64,000 nucleotides of DNA from Endomychus coccineus (taxonomy: Eukaryota > Arthropoda > Insecta > Coleoptera > Endomychidae), in contig OY294067.1 of assembly GCA_958510875.1 (NCBI GenBank), positions 60,152,039-60,216,038 on the forward strand, in the 5' to 3' direction. The notes under the pieces were generated by a model that was not told where the DNA came from, made no database searches, and was given only the letters and a program-made list of their open reading frames with translations. Position 1 is the stretch's first letter. Every line of letters starts with the position of its first letter. The position numbers and the translations under genes were made by a program. Positions 33,560-45,220 of the stretch are shown here, piece after piece.

Positions 33560-33910
33560 TTCATTCTGTATATCTATATCCTACAACGCGAAAAAGTTAA
33601 ACTATTGAAATTAGAGAGACACGGAGACTACAACGACTACCTGGCTTAATCCGGCAGTGTGAGAGCTGTCCTTTTTTGAACAGCAAATTTGTACCACAAA
33701 AGTGAAAACATTGTTTTTAAAGGCACATATTGCGAATTGTGTAATATAAAATTACGTAGCACTGAGAGTAGGTGTAATGCAAAAATTTATACAAGTGTAG
33801 ATGAAAAGACAATTTTGGAATATCATTGACCATAATCATGAACGTGAGAAAGCGTTAGCTCTTATTTATAACGTTGAAAGAAAATCTGTGGAGGGGAGGA
33901 TTGTACAAAA
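33560..33910 (+). pseudogene. possible FLYWCH/Mutator-like zinc finger relic
   Basis: In broken plus-strand frames ESRCNAKIYTSVDEKTILEY is followed by DHNHEREKALALIYN (about 33770-33880). The pattern C.A+...... HNHE resembles FLYWCH-type fingers, often found next to MULE transposases. Upstream cysteines are only partly visible. Weak call. Confidence 0.3.
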
Positions 33911-34490
33911 ATACCATATAAACTAATTCACTATTAATTATATTAACAATATTGGCTTTTCTGGCATTTGTATTGTTAAAGTGTAGCCGGACGAATTATG
34001 AAGGTATTTCGAATTCCATTCAACCTTATCAGATTTCATAGATTAAACACCGACTGTGAATGAAATAGTATACATACCTCGGTGTAAAGTTTCATTAATG
34101 TTACGAGATAGCTATCTTATCTGTCGTTAGTAATGAAATACTTTTCTTCACTATATGTAATATATTATAGTTCTACGCAATATAAAGCAGATTCCTAAGA
34201 TCAGTTCGTGACAATTATTATACTCTTCTCAGACGAAGTCCGAAGAGTATGTGTTAAGATGCGACAGCAGTTGATCGCACCTTGAAATGGTTGAATATTC
34301 TCCCCAACACTTGTAATAAAACACGACTTGAGTCTCTTTGGTTGTATTTAGTAACAGCAATGGTGGAAGAGAAAAACAAGTGACATATTCTACAATTGAA
34401 AATATACTGGTTTCTCCATTCTAATAGAAATTTTTAATTAGACATATATCCCTACTACACTCCACATGGGGTTGGTTGTTATTCAACATA
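33911..34490. other. no gene seen
   Basis: Nothing recognised on either strand. Confidence 0.45.
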
Positions 34491-34499
34491 ATACTATTG

Positions 34500-34590
34500 A
34501 TAAGAAATAATCACCCTTATCCACTAAAAATACTACAGAGGACTTTTCGGCTACCAAGTAACCATCATCAGAGTTGGCTAAATTATAAAT
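34500..34590 (-). ncRNA. hammerhead-like core in a Penelope-type terminal repeat
   Basis: The minus strand reads CTGATGA (34571-34565), T, stem GGTTAC-TTG-GTAGCC, GAAA (34548-34545). Both conserved core boxes and a perfect 6-bp stem II are present. Stems I and III do not pair in an obvious way, so I cannot call it a complete ribozyme. An oppositely oriented copy lies at 36205-36260, after Penelope-like element 2, as expected if these are the terminal repeats of that element. Confidence 0.45.
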
Positions 34591-34790
34591 CAAAATGTGC
34601 CTGTTTATTTTCACCCTTTACTATGTTCTTATTCATCTGCATACAACCTACTAAAGTAGTCAATTATGAAACTCAGCATTCTATATCCTATTTGAGACAG
34701 TTTCAACCTTGAACCAAGCAACCAATCATATTTCGTTATTACAACCTGATAGTGTAATCACAATGAACTGAACAGAGACAAGAAATTATC

Positions 34791-34985
34791 CTAGGGGCAC
34801 TGTCCATACCATAAGTAGTGAGTATGTTTGGAAGAAATAGCACGAACATCATTGCAGTAGAGACGTAACTCATACAAACGACAGAAAGCAGTTAAATGTT
34901 GGAATACAGATACAACATCTGTCTGGCATGTGGGCTTACCTAACCTATTACAACTTACTACCGGTGTTTTGTGTCGATGATACAA
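34791..34985 (-). pseudogene. unassigned cysteine-rich frame, possibly Kazal-like
   Basis: The 64-codon frame includes RLGKPTCQTDVV, FCRLYELRLYC and ISSKHTHYLWYGQCP before its stop. The order C...C...LRLYC...ISKKH..G.C resembles insect Kazal-type inhibitor domains, but the central CGSDG.TY part is missing or altered. There is no clear splice site. It lies between genes A and B on the same strand. I am unsure whether it is a decayed exon or chance. Confidence 0.25.
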
Positions 34986-35094
34986 TATCTATTATTGTAA
35001 ATTATGTTCATTGTTATGGTGCTAAGGAAAAATAATAAAGGATGATGCTAGCGTAAAGATGAAATCGGTGTTAAGTTGCCATCAAGAATGATGT

Positions 35095-36190
35095 GAAGAG
35101 TTTGTATCTCAAATCCTAATCTTCATAAGCTGTATTGCTTACCTAAGATTCATAAACAGAGAAATTCCATCAGACCAACCATTTCAAACATTAATTGTCC
35201 TATGTATAACATAGCCACTTCCAAGCCGCACCAAGTTTGTCTGTGAGACATTACAAAATTGAAAGATTTCAAATTTGAACCTGGTAATACTGTCGGTCGT
35301 TTCATATGGTGTTGTTTCAATATTTACAAATACTCCAATTCCTGATTCTGAAGAAATGGCTTTCAAATATTAATATCCCCGGTAGAAATTGCACAGAATA
35401 CGAGATCCTTACATCATGTATGGAGCAAAATTATTTCACTTTTTAAAAAAAATAGTATAAACAAACAAGCGGATGTTGAATGAGCCATCCACTGTCCTTT
35501 TTTTTGGCCAATATTTTTCTAAGCGAACTGGAACCTCCTTAAAATCAAAATTGAATCAGTTTCCTAAAGCTTGGCGTTGGACAATGGTTACCAAACATCT
35601 TTGATCAATAATTTAATTTCCAAACAAAGAGGGAATTTGGAACGTACCCAACTAACCAAATTAAAGCCATTACCTTCAAATACAAAATACTTCAATAAAA
35701 TTCAAAAGTATCACTTATGATTCTTCAGTAATTAATAAATTTCATAGTTTGTTTTCTAAACTTGTGATACAAGCAATTTCTAGATGTAAAAATGAGCTAA
35801 AACACCGTTTAGGCAACACCTTGATACAGTTTCCGATTTTGAAAAATCCGAGATTTACAAAATCAATTGTAAGTCGTGTTCAAAATGCTATCTGGATCAA
35901 ACTAGAAGGAACATTTTAACTCGTTATAAGGAACATTTTGGCCATATAAAGAAAAATAATGGTGAAAAATCAGCGGTAGCCAAACATATTTTGAATACAG
36001 GTCACACCATTTCTCAAGAAAATTTATCACTTTTAAAACACAGTAGGTACAAGCAAATATCTGTGTAATTTAGAAGGGATGGAAACGTATAAACGAAAAA
36101 GCAATTTATTAAATTTCGATTTATTTTCAGCTGATGGTAATCCTTTGTTTAGTTTATTATCTCCAAATAGTATTCAAACAGGAACATTTT
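35095..36190 (+). pseudogene. Penelope-like element 2, RT fragment and GIY-YIG domain
   Basis: A fragment near 35100-35210 reads NLHKLYCLPKIHKQRNSIRP, then ISNINCPMYNIA, the N-terminal reverse-transcriptase region typical of Penelope-like elements. The RT core is deleted or decayed. At 35830-36020 the GIY-YIG endonuclease follows: IYKINCKSCSKCYLDQTRRN, then RYKEHFGH and AVAKHILNTGHTI. YIG has become YLD here, removing part of the catalytic motif. Inactive. Confidence 0.7.
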
Positions 36191-36204
36191 GATTTATAAT
36201 TTAG

Positions 36205-36260
36205 TTTAATCTGATGAGTAGCCGAAAGATTCTCAGTACTTTAATAGTATCTTGAATATT
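36205..36260 (+). ncRNA. hammerhead-like core, degenerate
   Basis: CTGATGA (36211-36217) and GAAA (36224-36227) are kept, but most of stem II has been lost (GTAGCC only). A hairpin AGTACT / AGTATC follows. Inverted relative to 34500-34590. Confidence 0.35.
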
Positions 36261-36319
36261 GGTAATATATCCACAGTGTGAACTCTTTATAGTTTATTCA
36301 GCGTAATATTTAGAAATGG

Positions 36320-37060
36320 AAGTTCATTGATATTTTTAGTTTGAAAATCTCGCTAACTCGCTTCTAGGTAGGCATTAGTTAGAATCTTTCTGTGAAATGT
36401 TCGGAGTGGATATACTGTGGGACTGGAAAGTGCAGTGTCATTGTCTTTCAAAATACCTACTCTTAAACCCATAATGAAAAGATTAAGCTTATTTCGAGGT
36501 CCACTCAAATAATTATTGTTTATTATGCCAATATAATACATGAATATTTAGGATTACGTTTTATGGATCTTTCTAAGGACTATGCGTTTGGTTTGGAACA
36601 AACAGCATGCATTTACTCAAAAAAAATTACTCTGAATTTGTTAAAAAAAGTCCTAGAACAAATATGCCTTCTTCATTGTAGGTTTCATCGAATTTTAAGC
36701 AACTTTGAAACAATTCGTCTGTGTCTATCTGGATGTCCGTCACGAATAACTTGTATACACTCAAAATCGAAAGGTCCTATCATATTAAAATTTTAACAAT
36801 AAATTGTTTTCTGTTCGGTGACCAATCCTATTGTTTTTCAGGGAAATCGTATATCACACTCTTTTCTGAAGAGTTGAAAATTTAAAAAATCATAACTCTC
36901 AAAGTATACATTGAATCGATTCAAAACATTCACAGTAAATTCAGTTAATTTAAAGCTGCTTTCACCCAAATTACGAAAAAATCGTTCAGAAACAACAAGA
37001 GCAAAAACAGTTATTGAAGTAAACTTAAATTTATTTAACTGTTTATAACAAACGGCGATG
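36320..37060. other. no gene seen
   Basis: Short frames only. Confidence 0.45.
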
Positions 37061-37064
37061 AATC

Positions 37065-37240
37065 AAAGGTATGGTCTTAGGGGCTAGGTCACTCGGATCC
37101 AACTCAGTAGGCTCGAGTTCGATTCCCAGAAACGGAAAATTGTTTTTGTATTAACATTTTCTCAAAAACATTAGTAATTTGAATATTATTTAGTTGTGTA
37201 AAGATGAAATAAATAATTCATTATATCATCTTTACACAAA
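37065..37240 (+). mobile_element. tRNA-like B box and short hairpin (possible SINE/MITE remains)
   Basis: GAGTTCGATTCCC at 37115-37127 matches the RNA polymerase III B box, with a tRNA-like GGATCC...CTC arm just before it; the A box is poor. At 37194-37207 and 37226-37239 the 14-bp arms TTGTGTAAAGATGA / TCATCTTTACACAA form a perfect hairpin. Confidence 0.35.
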
Positions 37241-37882
37241 TATGCGAATAGTATCCTATAGAATGTGAAACAATTATATAGAAATTAGTAACCAAGTCAA
37301 ATGATTTGCGAAGAGTAACCAAAACTTTTTTCTTTTTTCCAAGTATAACCCCTACTTCCTTTAACAACATACCTACCATACATATGGTATTTATGTTTAA
37401 GTACAATAAATATTTTGGTAAGAGTGATTTGATGACATTTACAGATATTCAAAAATAGTCTGTTTACAGCAAAATATTCATATAACCTAGTGAGATCATG
37501 TTGAAGGGAAAAGCAATCATTAATAGAACATTTTAGGAAACAGTGTCCATTGTCGTTAATAAACGATTTCATCATCAAACAGATCTTTTCAATTGGTTTA
37601 CCAAGACAAACAATATCATTCTAAACAAATTTATATTTATTTCTAACAAATTATTATATTCATACATAAATATAGAACATATAAAAATAACATTGCACAT
37701 CAAGTTTGACATTTCCTTACTATAATCTGAACATCAACTATAAACGATACAGAAGTACAAATCAAATCTATCGTATACATTAAATTACTAAAACTATTGT
37801 AACGAAGAAGAATAATAGAGATCTATACACAACTGTAGAATTTGAGGAACCTGTGGGGAGATATTCAGTTATTAGAAGATAA

Positions 37883-38031
37883 TCATCTAGAATCATCTAT
37901 TATACTTATACAATATCCACTGTCCGGATAATAAAATGATCGACATTTGCATTTTCCTTCGATACATTCCAATCTATCGCCCATCCCTGGTTGGTGGCAA
38001 TCCTTATGAACTCCACATGTTTCATCAAGTA
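37883..38031 (-). CDS. gene A, terminal exon: EB/EGF-like module with stop
   Basis: Acceptor TTTTCAATTTTCAG, phase 1, then DETCGVHKDCHQ, RLECIEGKCKCRSFY, SGYCISIIDDSR and a TGA stop (37883-37885). It has six cysteines in the usual module spacing. A phase-1 entry suits the upstream exons at 51044-50778 and 53389-53252. The overlapping 63-codon minus-strand frame that starts with a hydrophobic stretch (38097) reads a different frame; its hydrophobic part is the intron's pyrimidine-rich end. The protein probably ends shortly after this module and is secreted. Confidence 0.7.
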
Positions 38032-38044
38032 CTGAAAATTGAAA

Positions 38045-38860
38045 ATTAATAGTGAAATTATGAATGTGATATCAATGATAATTCGATGTAGAGTCATATA
38101 CTTGAGACCGATACATCATATTATATAATTAAATTGAAATAGTTTCTAGTAGTACTAATATATTACAAATATTTTTTTTCAGTTAGTAGTTACTTAATTG
38201 GATTAAATAAACAGTGATGCATTGTGATATATCTATTACGACATTTAATAGCTATCGAGAACTGATAGATGGAGAAATCACCAATATCATTGATAGTCTT
38301 GAATGGATACTACACTTAATATGTTTATCAAAATTCACACCATTATCTTTCCAATATAGGTACTTTCATTTGGAGGAGTTAATAAATTCTGTCGAATCTG
38401 AATTCATGATAAATTATGAATAAAACAGAAATTACCAACACTTGAATAGCAACAGAATAGCAGAAACTGTAGTTAATCAATATCCCATCATGTCCATTAT
38501 TCAACTTCTTTTCTTATCTTTAGTCCTATATAGACTATCTTATTTAGTTAGGCAACCGGTATCACAACTTTGAATTTAGACAGTTATATAACTTCAGAAC
38601 TAAACAGATATTAATCTTGGTCATCAGGTTTGTTACTTATAAACTGAGTTATGTTAATTGTAAGTATTAATATTTACGTACTTATATAACATTGTCATTT
38701 GATAACTAGGCAAAACTGAGTGAAATGAATTCTCTCCAAAGATAAAATAATGGAAAAGGTTTTGACTGTCAAGATTTACATTGTACTTGAATAAAAAAAT
38801 ATCAGAAAAAAACTGTGATGACAAGACTCTACCATTTCAAATACAAGTTGATTGAATTCT
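38045..38860. other. gene A intron; no gene seen
   Basis: AT-rich; nothing recognised. Confidence 0.5.
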
Positions 38861-39329
38861 GAATCATTCCACGTCAGAACATCAACGCTCAATGGGTTAA
38901 CATCTCCGATTTCGTTAAAATTTTGCGGATAGGTTCTCATTACCGAAAAAATAAGATCCTGAAAATTTCAGGTCGACAGGAAATAAAATTTTGGATATAT
39001 CGGCCAATAAAAAAATTTGGCCTTTAACGTCAAAAAATTCAAAATCAAATTTCTTCGGTAAAAATTAACTTTTAGGACCAAAAAATATTTGGGAAAGCCC
39101 AAATTGGTAGGAAATTTTTCCAGGAATCCGATTAAATCAGAATATTTAGCGTATTTAGCTGACGCATGCGCAAAAAACTCGAAAAACTCTAAATGTCACT
39201 TTCTCTTTAAAAATATATCTGAAATTTTCAGGATCTTATTTTTTCGGTAATGAGAACCTATCCCCAAAATTTGAACGAAATCGGAGATGTTGACCCATTG
39301 AGCGTTGCTTTTCTGACGTGGAATGACTC
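38861..39329. mobile_element. MITE, 469 bp, with 115-bp inverted ends
   Basis: Inverted ends GAATCATTCCACGTCAGAA and, reverse-complemented, GAGTCATTCCACGTCAGAA run on for about 115 bp each (38861-38985 and 39215-39329). Both sides carry TTCT (38857-38860, 39330-39333), a likely 4-bp target duplication. No coding capacity. Confidence 0.8.
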
Positions 39330-39868
39330 TTCTATTTTATCAGTGGTTATTCAATTTCTGAGCCCGAAATTGTTATAATATTACAATAAGCAAGCTTCAA
39401 CCTACAAATGTGAGCCCAATTTTGACCCTAATCAAAAAAATCAAGTAAATTCTTACAGAAGCGGCTTCTGGCTATCTAAATCTGAATCGTAGACCTCCCA
39501 CATATCTGTAAAGAAATTACAGCGCGAGTTAAAAAAAAACCGGAGCAAAAAAATTACAAACGTGCTCGAAATCCGAGCGTCGGTAAGGTAGATTTCAAAA
39601 TGAAATTTTTGAATTTTTTTCCCTTTTGTATGTATTGTTTACATAAAAAACTCAAATACGATTTTTTTTTGACGATAATGTTTTTTTTATGGTACTATTT
39701 AATTGAAAAAATGGAAAATATTCAATAAACTAATAATAAACATGAATTTTATTATTGACGAATTGAAAAATAATTATAATGATAATAATTTCTGTATTGT
39801 TTTGGAAAGGAAAATTTGGAAAAAAAAATATGTATTTAATTATGAGTGACATTGTTATATATGTTATA

Positions 39869-42000
39869 CAGGATGTCCTCGAACTGCGAAGATTCTTTGA
39901 TTCGAAAAAAATTTGATGAGCCTTTTTAGAGACCATAGAAATGGCTCAAACTTGAGGATGTAACGGGAAAAGTGTCCAGAACTTTTTTGTGGTCGATGTA
40001 ATTCACTCTATATTTTTATGTAGATAGCTTATCTAATTTGAAAACTTTTCTTACTCTTAGAAAATTTTGATAAAATCAACGGATTAGCTTGAAAAAAATA
40101 ATTTTCGAGTCTCTGCAATTTTGGCTCACTAATTTTACTTGATTAAAATACCTTAGTTGCCTTTGCTTTTCTAATGTCATTTTGGCATTTGGAGAATTTA
40201 TTCTCAAAACTGTCAGTTTTTACTTTGCCTTCCGTAAAAATTTTATAAAATTATGGCTCAAAATTTCACTAACACTGAAATGGTTAATATCTCGGTAAAA
40301 CACGAATAATAAAAACAATAGAAATGGGGAAACGATGTGATTATTTAGGGAAAACAAATGCTAAATTAAAAGAAACAACAAAACTTTTTGGGAAATCGCT
40401 AAGGCATCAATTGTTCGAAATGTTGCCCATTTTCCTGAATACACAAATTAATTCGTTTCAAGAAATTGTATTGAACTCTGGCTAGTACTTCAGGATCATT
40501 CTTCAAAAAATCCGCTTCATGATTAATTCGTTGCAACAATTCCTCTCGTGTGTTTACTGGAGCTGCATAAACTTTCGACTTCAAAGCGCCCCATAGAAGA
40601 AGTCGCAGGGCGTCAAATCAGGGGAGCGGGCCGGCCAGTTCACTGGTGCATCGTGTCCTCTACCTATCCAGCGATCTGGATATTCCGCATTCAAATGTCG
40701 CCTCACAGCTAATGTGAAATGAGGAGGTGCACCATCATGGATAAACCAGGCCACGACGAATGTGTAAGGGCATGTCTTCCAACAGTTCAAGTAGCCTTTG
40801 TTCCAAAAAGTTCAAGTAGTTCTGCCCGTTCAATCGATCGGGTATAACGGTAGGGCCAATAATAAAGTTATCCACAATTCCAACCCAAACATTGATTTTA
40901 GTTTGATTCTGAAAATATGTAACTTCCGTTTCATGAGGATTTTAATGAGCATAGAAATGTTCATTATGGAGGTTAAAAAGACCACATCTCGTGAAAGTAT
41001 CTTCGTCCGTGAACAAAAATTGGGGTTTGCGTTTTGTCTTTGGACAATAAGCCGACAGAAATCTAGCCGATGACCTGGATCCACGGGCAATAAGTCTTGA
41101 ACTGTTTTAATATGATAGGGATACAACAGTTCTTCTTTCAGTACATTATGAACTAATGATTTTGAGGCTCCAATACGAAGTCCCAAACGTAGGGTGCTTA
41201 TCCCAGGTTCAGTTTCAACCGCTTCCAGTATCGCTTCTTCGAGCTCTAACGTCCTTCTTGTCCGTCTGCGTCCAGTTTCTCTGCGATTTGCTTCAAATTT
41301 GCCAGTTTCGCGAAGGTTTGCCGATTTGGAATTCTGCGATGCGGATATCTTTCCCTTCTCCGGCCATTGCAACGACAAAGTCCATAAATCAATAACATAT
41401 CAACCATTTCAGTGTTAGTGAAATTTTGAGCCATAATTTTATAAAATTTTTACGGAAAGCAAAGCAAAAACTGACAGTTTTGAGAATAAATTCTTCAAAT
41501 GCCAAAATGACATTAGAAAAGAAAAGGCAACTAAGGTATTTTAATCAAGTAAAATTAGTAAGCCAAAATTGCAGAGACTCGAAAATTAATTTTTTCAAGC
41601 TAATCCGTTGATTTTATCAAAATTTTCTAAGAGTAAGAAAAGTTTTCAAATCAGATAAGCTATCTACATAAAAAATATCGAGTGAATTACATTGACCACA
41701 AAAAAGTTCTGGACACTTTTTCCGTTACATCCTCAACTTGAGCCATTTCTATGGTCTCTAAGGCTCTGTGCTCCACTCTCAAAAATGGCCATTATTGACA
41801 GTAACTCACCTGCTAAATATTGTAAAAGTTCTTCATCATGTTCTCAAGTTATATCGAAAAAACAAAACTATTTTTGCAATTTTGAAGCCCTCTACCGGGT
41901 AAACAAGACACTTGAGACAAAAGTAAAAAGGCTCATCAACTTTTTTTCGAATCAAAGAATCTTCGGCTTTATTTTTGCCACGCAGTTCGTGGACACCCTG
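39869..42000 (-). mobile_element. mariner-type element with very long inverted ends
   Basis: The ends CAGGATGTCC and GGACACCCTG lie between TA dinucleotides (39867-39868, 42001-42002). The inverted homology runs for about 420 bp on each side (39869-40290 and 41402-42000). It reaches into the transposase start, so the first codons (MAQNFTNTEM) occur at both ends, at 41434 on the minus strand and again at 40254 on the plus strand. The right arm has about 165 bp extra at 41765-41930. The transposase lies between the arms. Confidence 0.85.
40399..41434 (-). pseudogene. mariner/Tc1-superfamily transposase, frameshifted
   Basis: The start at 41434 reads MAQNFTNTEMVDMLLIYGLC, then shifts into a 182-codon frame (41378-40830) with RRTRRTLELEEAILEAVETE, RLGLRIGASKSLVHNVLKEE (the second helix-turn-helix) and DFCRLIVQRQNANPNF. 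After more shifts come IHDGAPPHFTLAVRRHLNAE (about 40750), NWPARSPDLTPCDFF (about 40600) and the C-terminal frame 40584-40399 (SKVYAAPVNTREELLQRI to NGQHFEQLMP). HDGAPPH and SPDLTP carry the second and third catalytic positions; the first is in a damaged stretch. At least four frameshifts make it inactive. Confidence 0.8.
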
Positions 42001-42049
42001 TATATTATATATTGTTTCTTTCTTATTAAAAAAAAATAGAGTTATCATT

Positions 42050-42612
42050 TGTGCTTGGATTTCAAATATGTTATAGAAAACATCAAACTATTCAATTCGC
42101 ATTTTGGTTTGGATTGATAGACCCATTTTCATCGGAGTTAAAATGAAAAAACCATTTTTCCTGAGATGGCGGATTTTGGCACCAAAAAAAGAGATAGACA
42201 AAAAACGAAAATTGGTTCGAAAATACACATAAAATACTACCATTGAGCAGAAAATGAAATTCTTAGAGGAAAATATGTACTACGAAATTCAATTTTTACG
42301 TTACCGAAAAAAAAACACAAAATGGGCCTTGTATCAGGTCCCGAATAATTTAGAGGATTTTTTATTTCTCTACAACTTTGCTTACCACTGTTTAGTCGAT
42401 AAAATGTGTTGTTTTCTTTTAAATCGCCAAAAACGACGAAAACTCGAAAATACGGCCCTTTTTGGGTCATAAATGGCCAATATCTAGGAACGCCCTGGGT
42501 CTACGATTTTTAAACCCCCATATTCGTTATCAGCCATCCAAAAAACATAAATATCAATCATAAATAGAGATGTGGAAACATTTTCAATCCAAATTGCAGG
42601 ACGACTGGACTG
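42050..42612. mobile_element. half copy of palindromic element 4
   Basis: This follows the same sequence as 12610-13205 (for example GCAGAAAATGAAATTCTTAG and GTCGATAAAATGTGTTGTTT) and ends GCAGGACGACTGGACT. The opposite arm is missing; the left boundary falls close to the end of the mariner element. Confidence 0.75.
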
Positions 42613-43828
42613 AGTATACTACAAAAGAGCTACCCTAAGATATAACTTTTATGATAATCTTAATATAGATGATTACTGGAAATTTACCTACTTGGGCTTA
42701 ACCCTTCGAATGATAAAACGGAAAAACTAATTACGCAAATTTAAAAAGGGAGAATTCAGTAGGATATCGAACTTTTTATATTTATTAATTTCTAGGGATT
42801 CCAGCAAGTTTAATTTATTACTTTTATTCATTATGTGTAAAATCACAGTTATGTTTTCCCATAATTAAATGTTCTGCAAACGATGATTCAGATTTATTAT
42901 TAATACTCTGATGACGGCTCCTTAGTAGCTAAAAGGTCCTTAGTTCTTTAATAGTATTTTTTATGGATAATACATTATTTCATACTTATTGGTATTGTAG
43001 TATATCTATCCACAGTTGTATTATCTTATCTTGTCCTTTATTTTTTGAGAATGTAGGTAAATTTCCTATGTCAGAAGTAATGTAAATATTTAATTGTATA
43101 GTATATTAATCATAGGTTCTTTATCAAAGTAGCAATGTTTTGAAACGACAAACAAATTTAAATTTATAATTTTAGAATACAACTAATACTTAATACTAGT
43201 AATCATTGATTGAATAATATAAGCAACATATAATAAATATTTTAGATGAAAAAAATAATTCTTTTAAGTCTTAGAAAATGATCATTATACTTTTTTAATA
43301 TGAAGAAAAGCTTGCAAATCAAGTACTCTGGATAAACTATATACATTTAATCATTCCTGGAATACTTATCTATCCAAAAATATCACATACCTAAGACATT
43401 TTGAATGATAAATAAATCATTAACATCTTGAAATTTTCATTTTGAAATATCTTTACCCATATGCTACTGATTCTGTAATAATATTAATTTATGATTATCT
43501 ATGTCTTATTTGAAGTTGGAAAATTATAATTTCAAATTGACTGGAGCTCCATCGAAGTTTATTGATTATAGTATAACACCAAATTTGTTTAATAAATTGT
43601 AGACAAATTGGTTTTCTCTTTGTCTTTAATGCTTTTATAATAAAATAAGCAAGCGGAATTTCCCATGTAGCACGGAAACAAAAGTAAACAACGAACGAAC
43701 AACGAACAAACATGTTCTCGCTCATGCCATTGATTAGATCAATACTCATGCGCAGATTTTTCAAAACTAACCTTCCGTTTTTAAAACAGTGTTTCCCAGC
43801 GGACAATCAAATACTACATTAGCCATAT
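42613..43828. other. no gene; Penelope-type terminal fragment at 42905-43000
   Basis: CTGATGACGGCTCCTTAGTA at 42908 followed by AGCTAAAAGG is a decayed relative of the hammerhead-like repeats. The 103-codon minus-strand frame at 43806-43495 has no domain. The rest is unassigned. Confidence 0.4.
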
Positions 43829-44860
43829 TAGTCGAGGAAATAAAGCACTAAAATAGGCCAAATCTGGGAAAGTTGGCGCAGTTGGATGGATTGAGATGCG
43901 GTTTTCTGCATTCGATTCAGAAAGTGATTTAGAAACTTTGTCCGGTATTTTTGTTTTGAGGAAAAAATTTGTTGCATTTCTACAGCCAAAAAATGCATTT
44001 TTCTAAGTGCACTTTTTGAGGCGAATTGGTTTCTCGGGGATTTTTGGGGTCGCTGAACACGAATATGATATTTAAAAAATTCCCTGAGGTTCCCTTGGAC
44101 CTCCCGGGGGTATACTAGCATCCTGACGTCCTAGATATCGACGAAATTAATGAAAAAACTATTTTTAATGTTTGTCAACTGTTCGAAAGGTGATATGAAG
44201 GTTGCTAGTGATGATTACGACATGAAAAAACACTTCTGCAATACCTGGTGTACCCTGCGTCCGGATAACGACGTCATCTTCTAGGAATTTGCTAATTTTT
44301 CTTCATAAAAGGTAACAAATTCTAGCTCTCGGGGGTTTTTAAAGTCGCCGATCACGACTGTGACACTCAGAATGTTCTGCAAATTACCTGGGGGTATTTC
44401 CGGGACACTCGAGCCCTGTGTATCCACGTCATCCTCTAGGAATTTCTTTTTTTTTTTAATTAAATGTAATAAATTCTAGCTCTCGGGGGGTTTCAAAGTT
44501 GCCGATCACGACTATGCATGAAAACTGTGAGGGTCACAGTCGTGATCCAGGAGTTCAGGACGCTAGTATACCTCCGGGAGGTCCAAGGGGACCTCTGGGA
44601 ATTTTTTAAATATCATATTCGTGTTCAGCCACCCCAAAAACCCCCGAGAAACCAATTCGAGTCCGTTTTTTTATTCACCTCAAAAAGTGCACTTAGAAAA
44701 ATACATTTTTTTGCTGTAGAAATGCAACAAATTTTTTCCGCGAAACAAAAATACCGGACAAAGTTTCTAAATCACTTTCTGAATCGAATGCAGAAAACCG
44801 CATCTCAATCCATCCAGCTGCGCCAACTTTCCCAGGTTCAATGCTTTATTTCCTCGACTA
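43829..44860. mobile_element. palindromic element 5, 1.03 kb
   Basis: The ends TAGTCGAGGAAATAAAGCA and, reverse-complemented, TAGTCGAGGAAATAAAGCAT lie between TAT and TAT (43826-43828, 44861-44863). Arms 43829-44125 and 44550-44860 are inverted copies. The centre contains two direct repeats of about 130-150 bp (about 44275-44400 and 44410-44515), each with CTAGCTCTCGGGGG and GCCGATCACGACT. The mirrored frames on both strands (97 and 115 codons) come from the palindrome and show no domain. Confidence 0.85.
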
Positions 44861-45220
44861 TATAGTCTTATTAGATTATGCATAGCCCACTCTAATTTCT
44901 AGTATGCATCCCTTACCTCACCGGTTTACTCTAATTGGCAGCACACTAACAGGTAAAGCTGACTTAGCTGGCGGTTAGCGAGGCAGTAGGTACTTTTTTA
45001 TCGCTTGTTTGTATTCGATTAAAAAATGTATGTGTTCCTCAATGTAGCCCTATTCATTGCTTACGTGCGTTTGTATAAAAAGTATGCATTTAAAATATGA
45101 ATACATTTTTTTATCTTCACTTAACTCAAAATACGTCACTTGTTAAATGAACTGCTTTATTTTTAGATAATAATATAGGTACTCCGAATCTCCGTAGTTT
45201 ATTTACACTAACGACAATAG

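Noticed and set aside
37906..38097. 63-codon frame starting with a hydrophobic stretch, as if a signal peptide
   Set aside because: The hydrophobic part is the AT-rich 3' end of an intron; the cysteine-module frame begins after the AG at 38032 in a different register.
43828..44865. 97- and 115-codon mirrored frames resembling each other
   Set aside because: They are the two arms of palindromic element 5 read in opposite directions, not two related genes.
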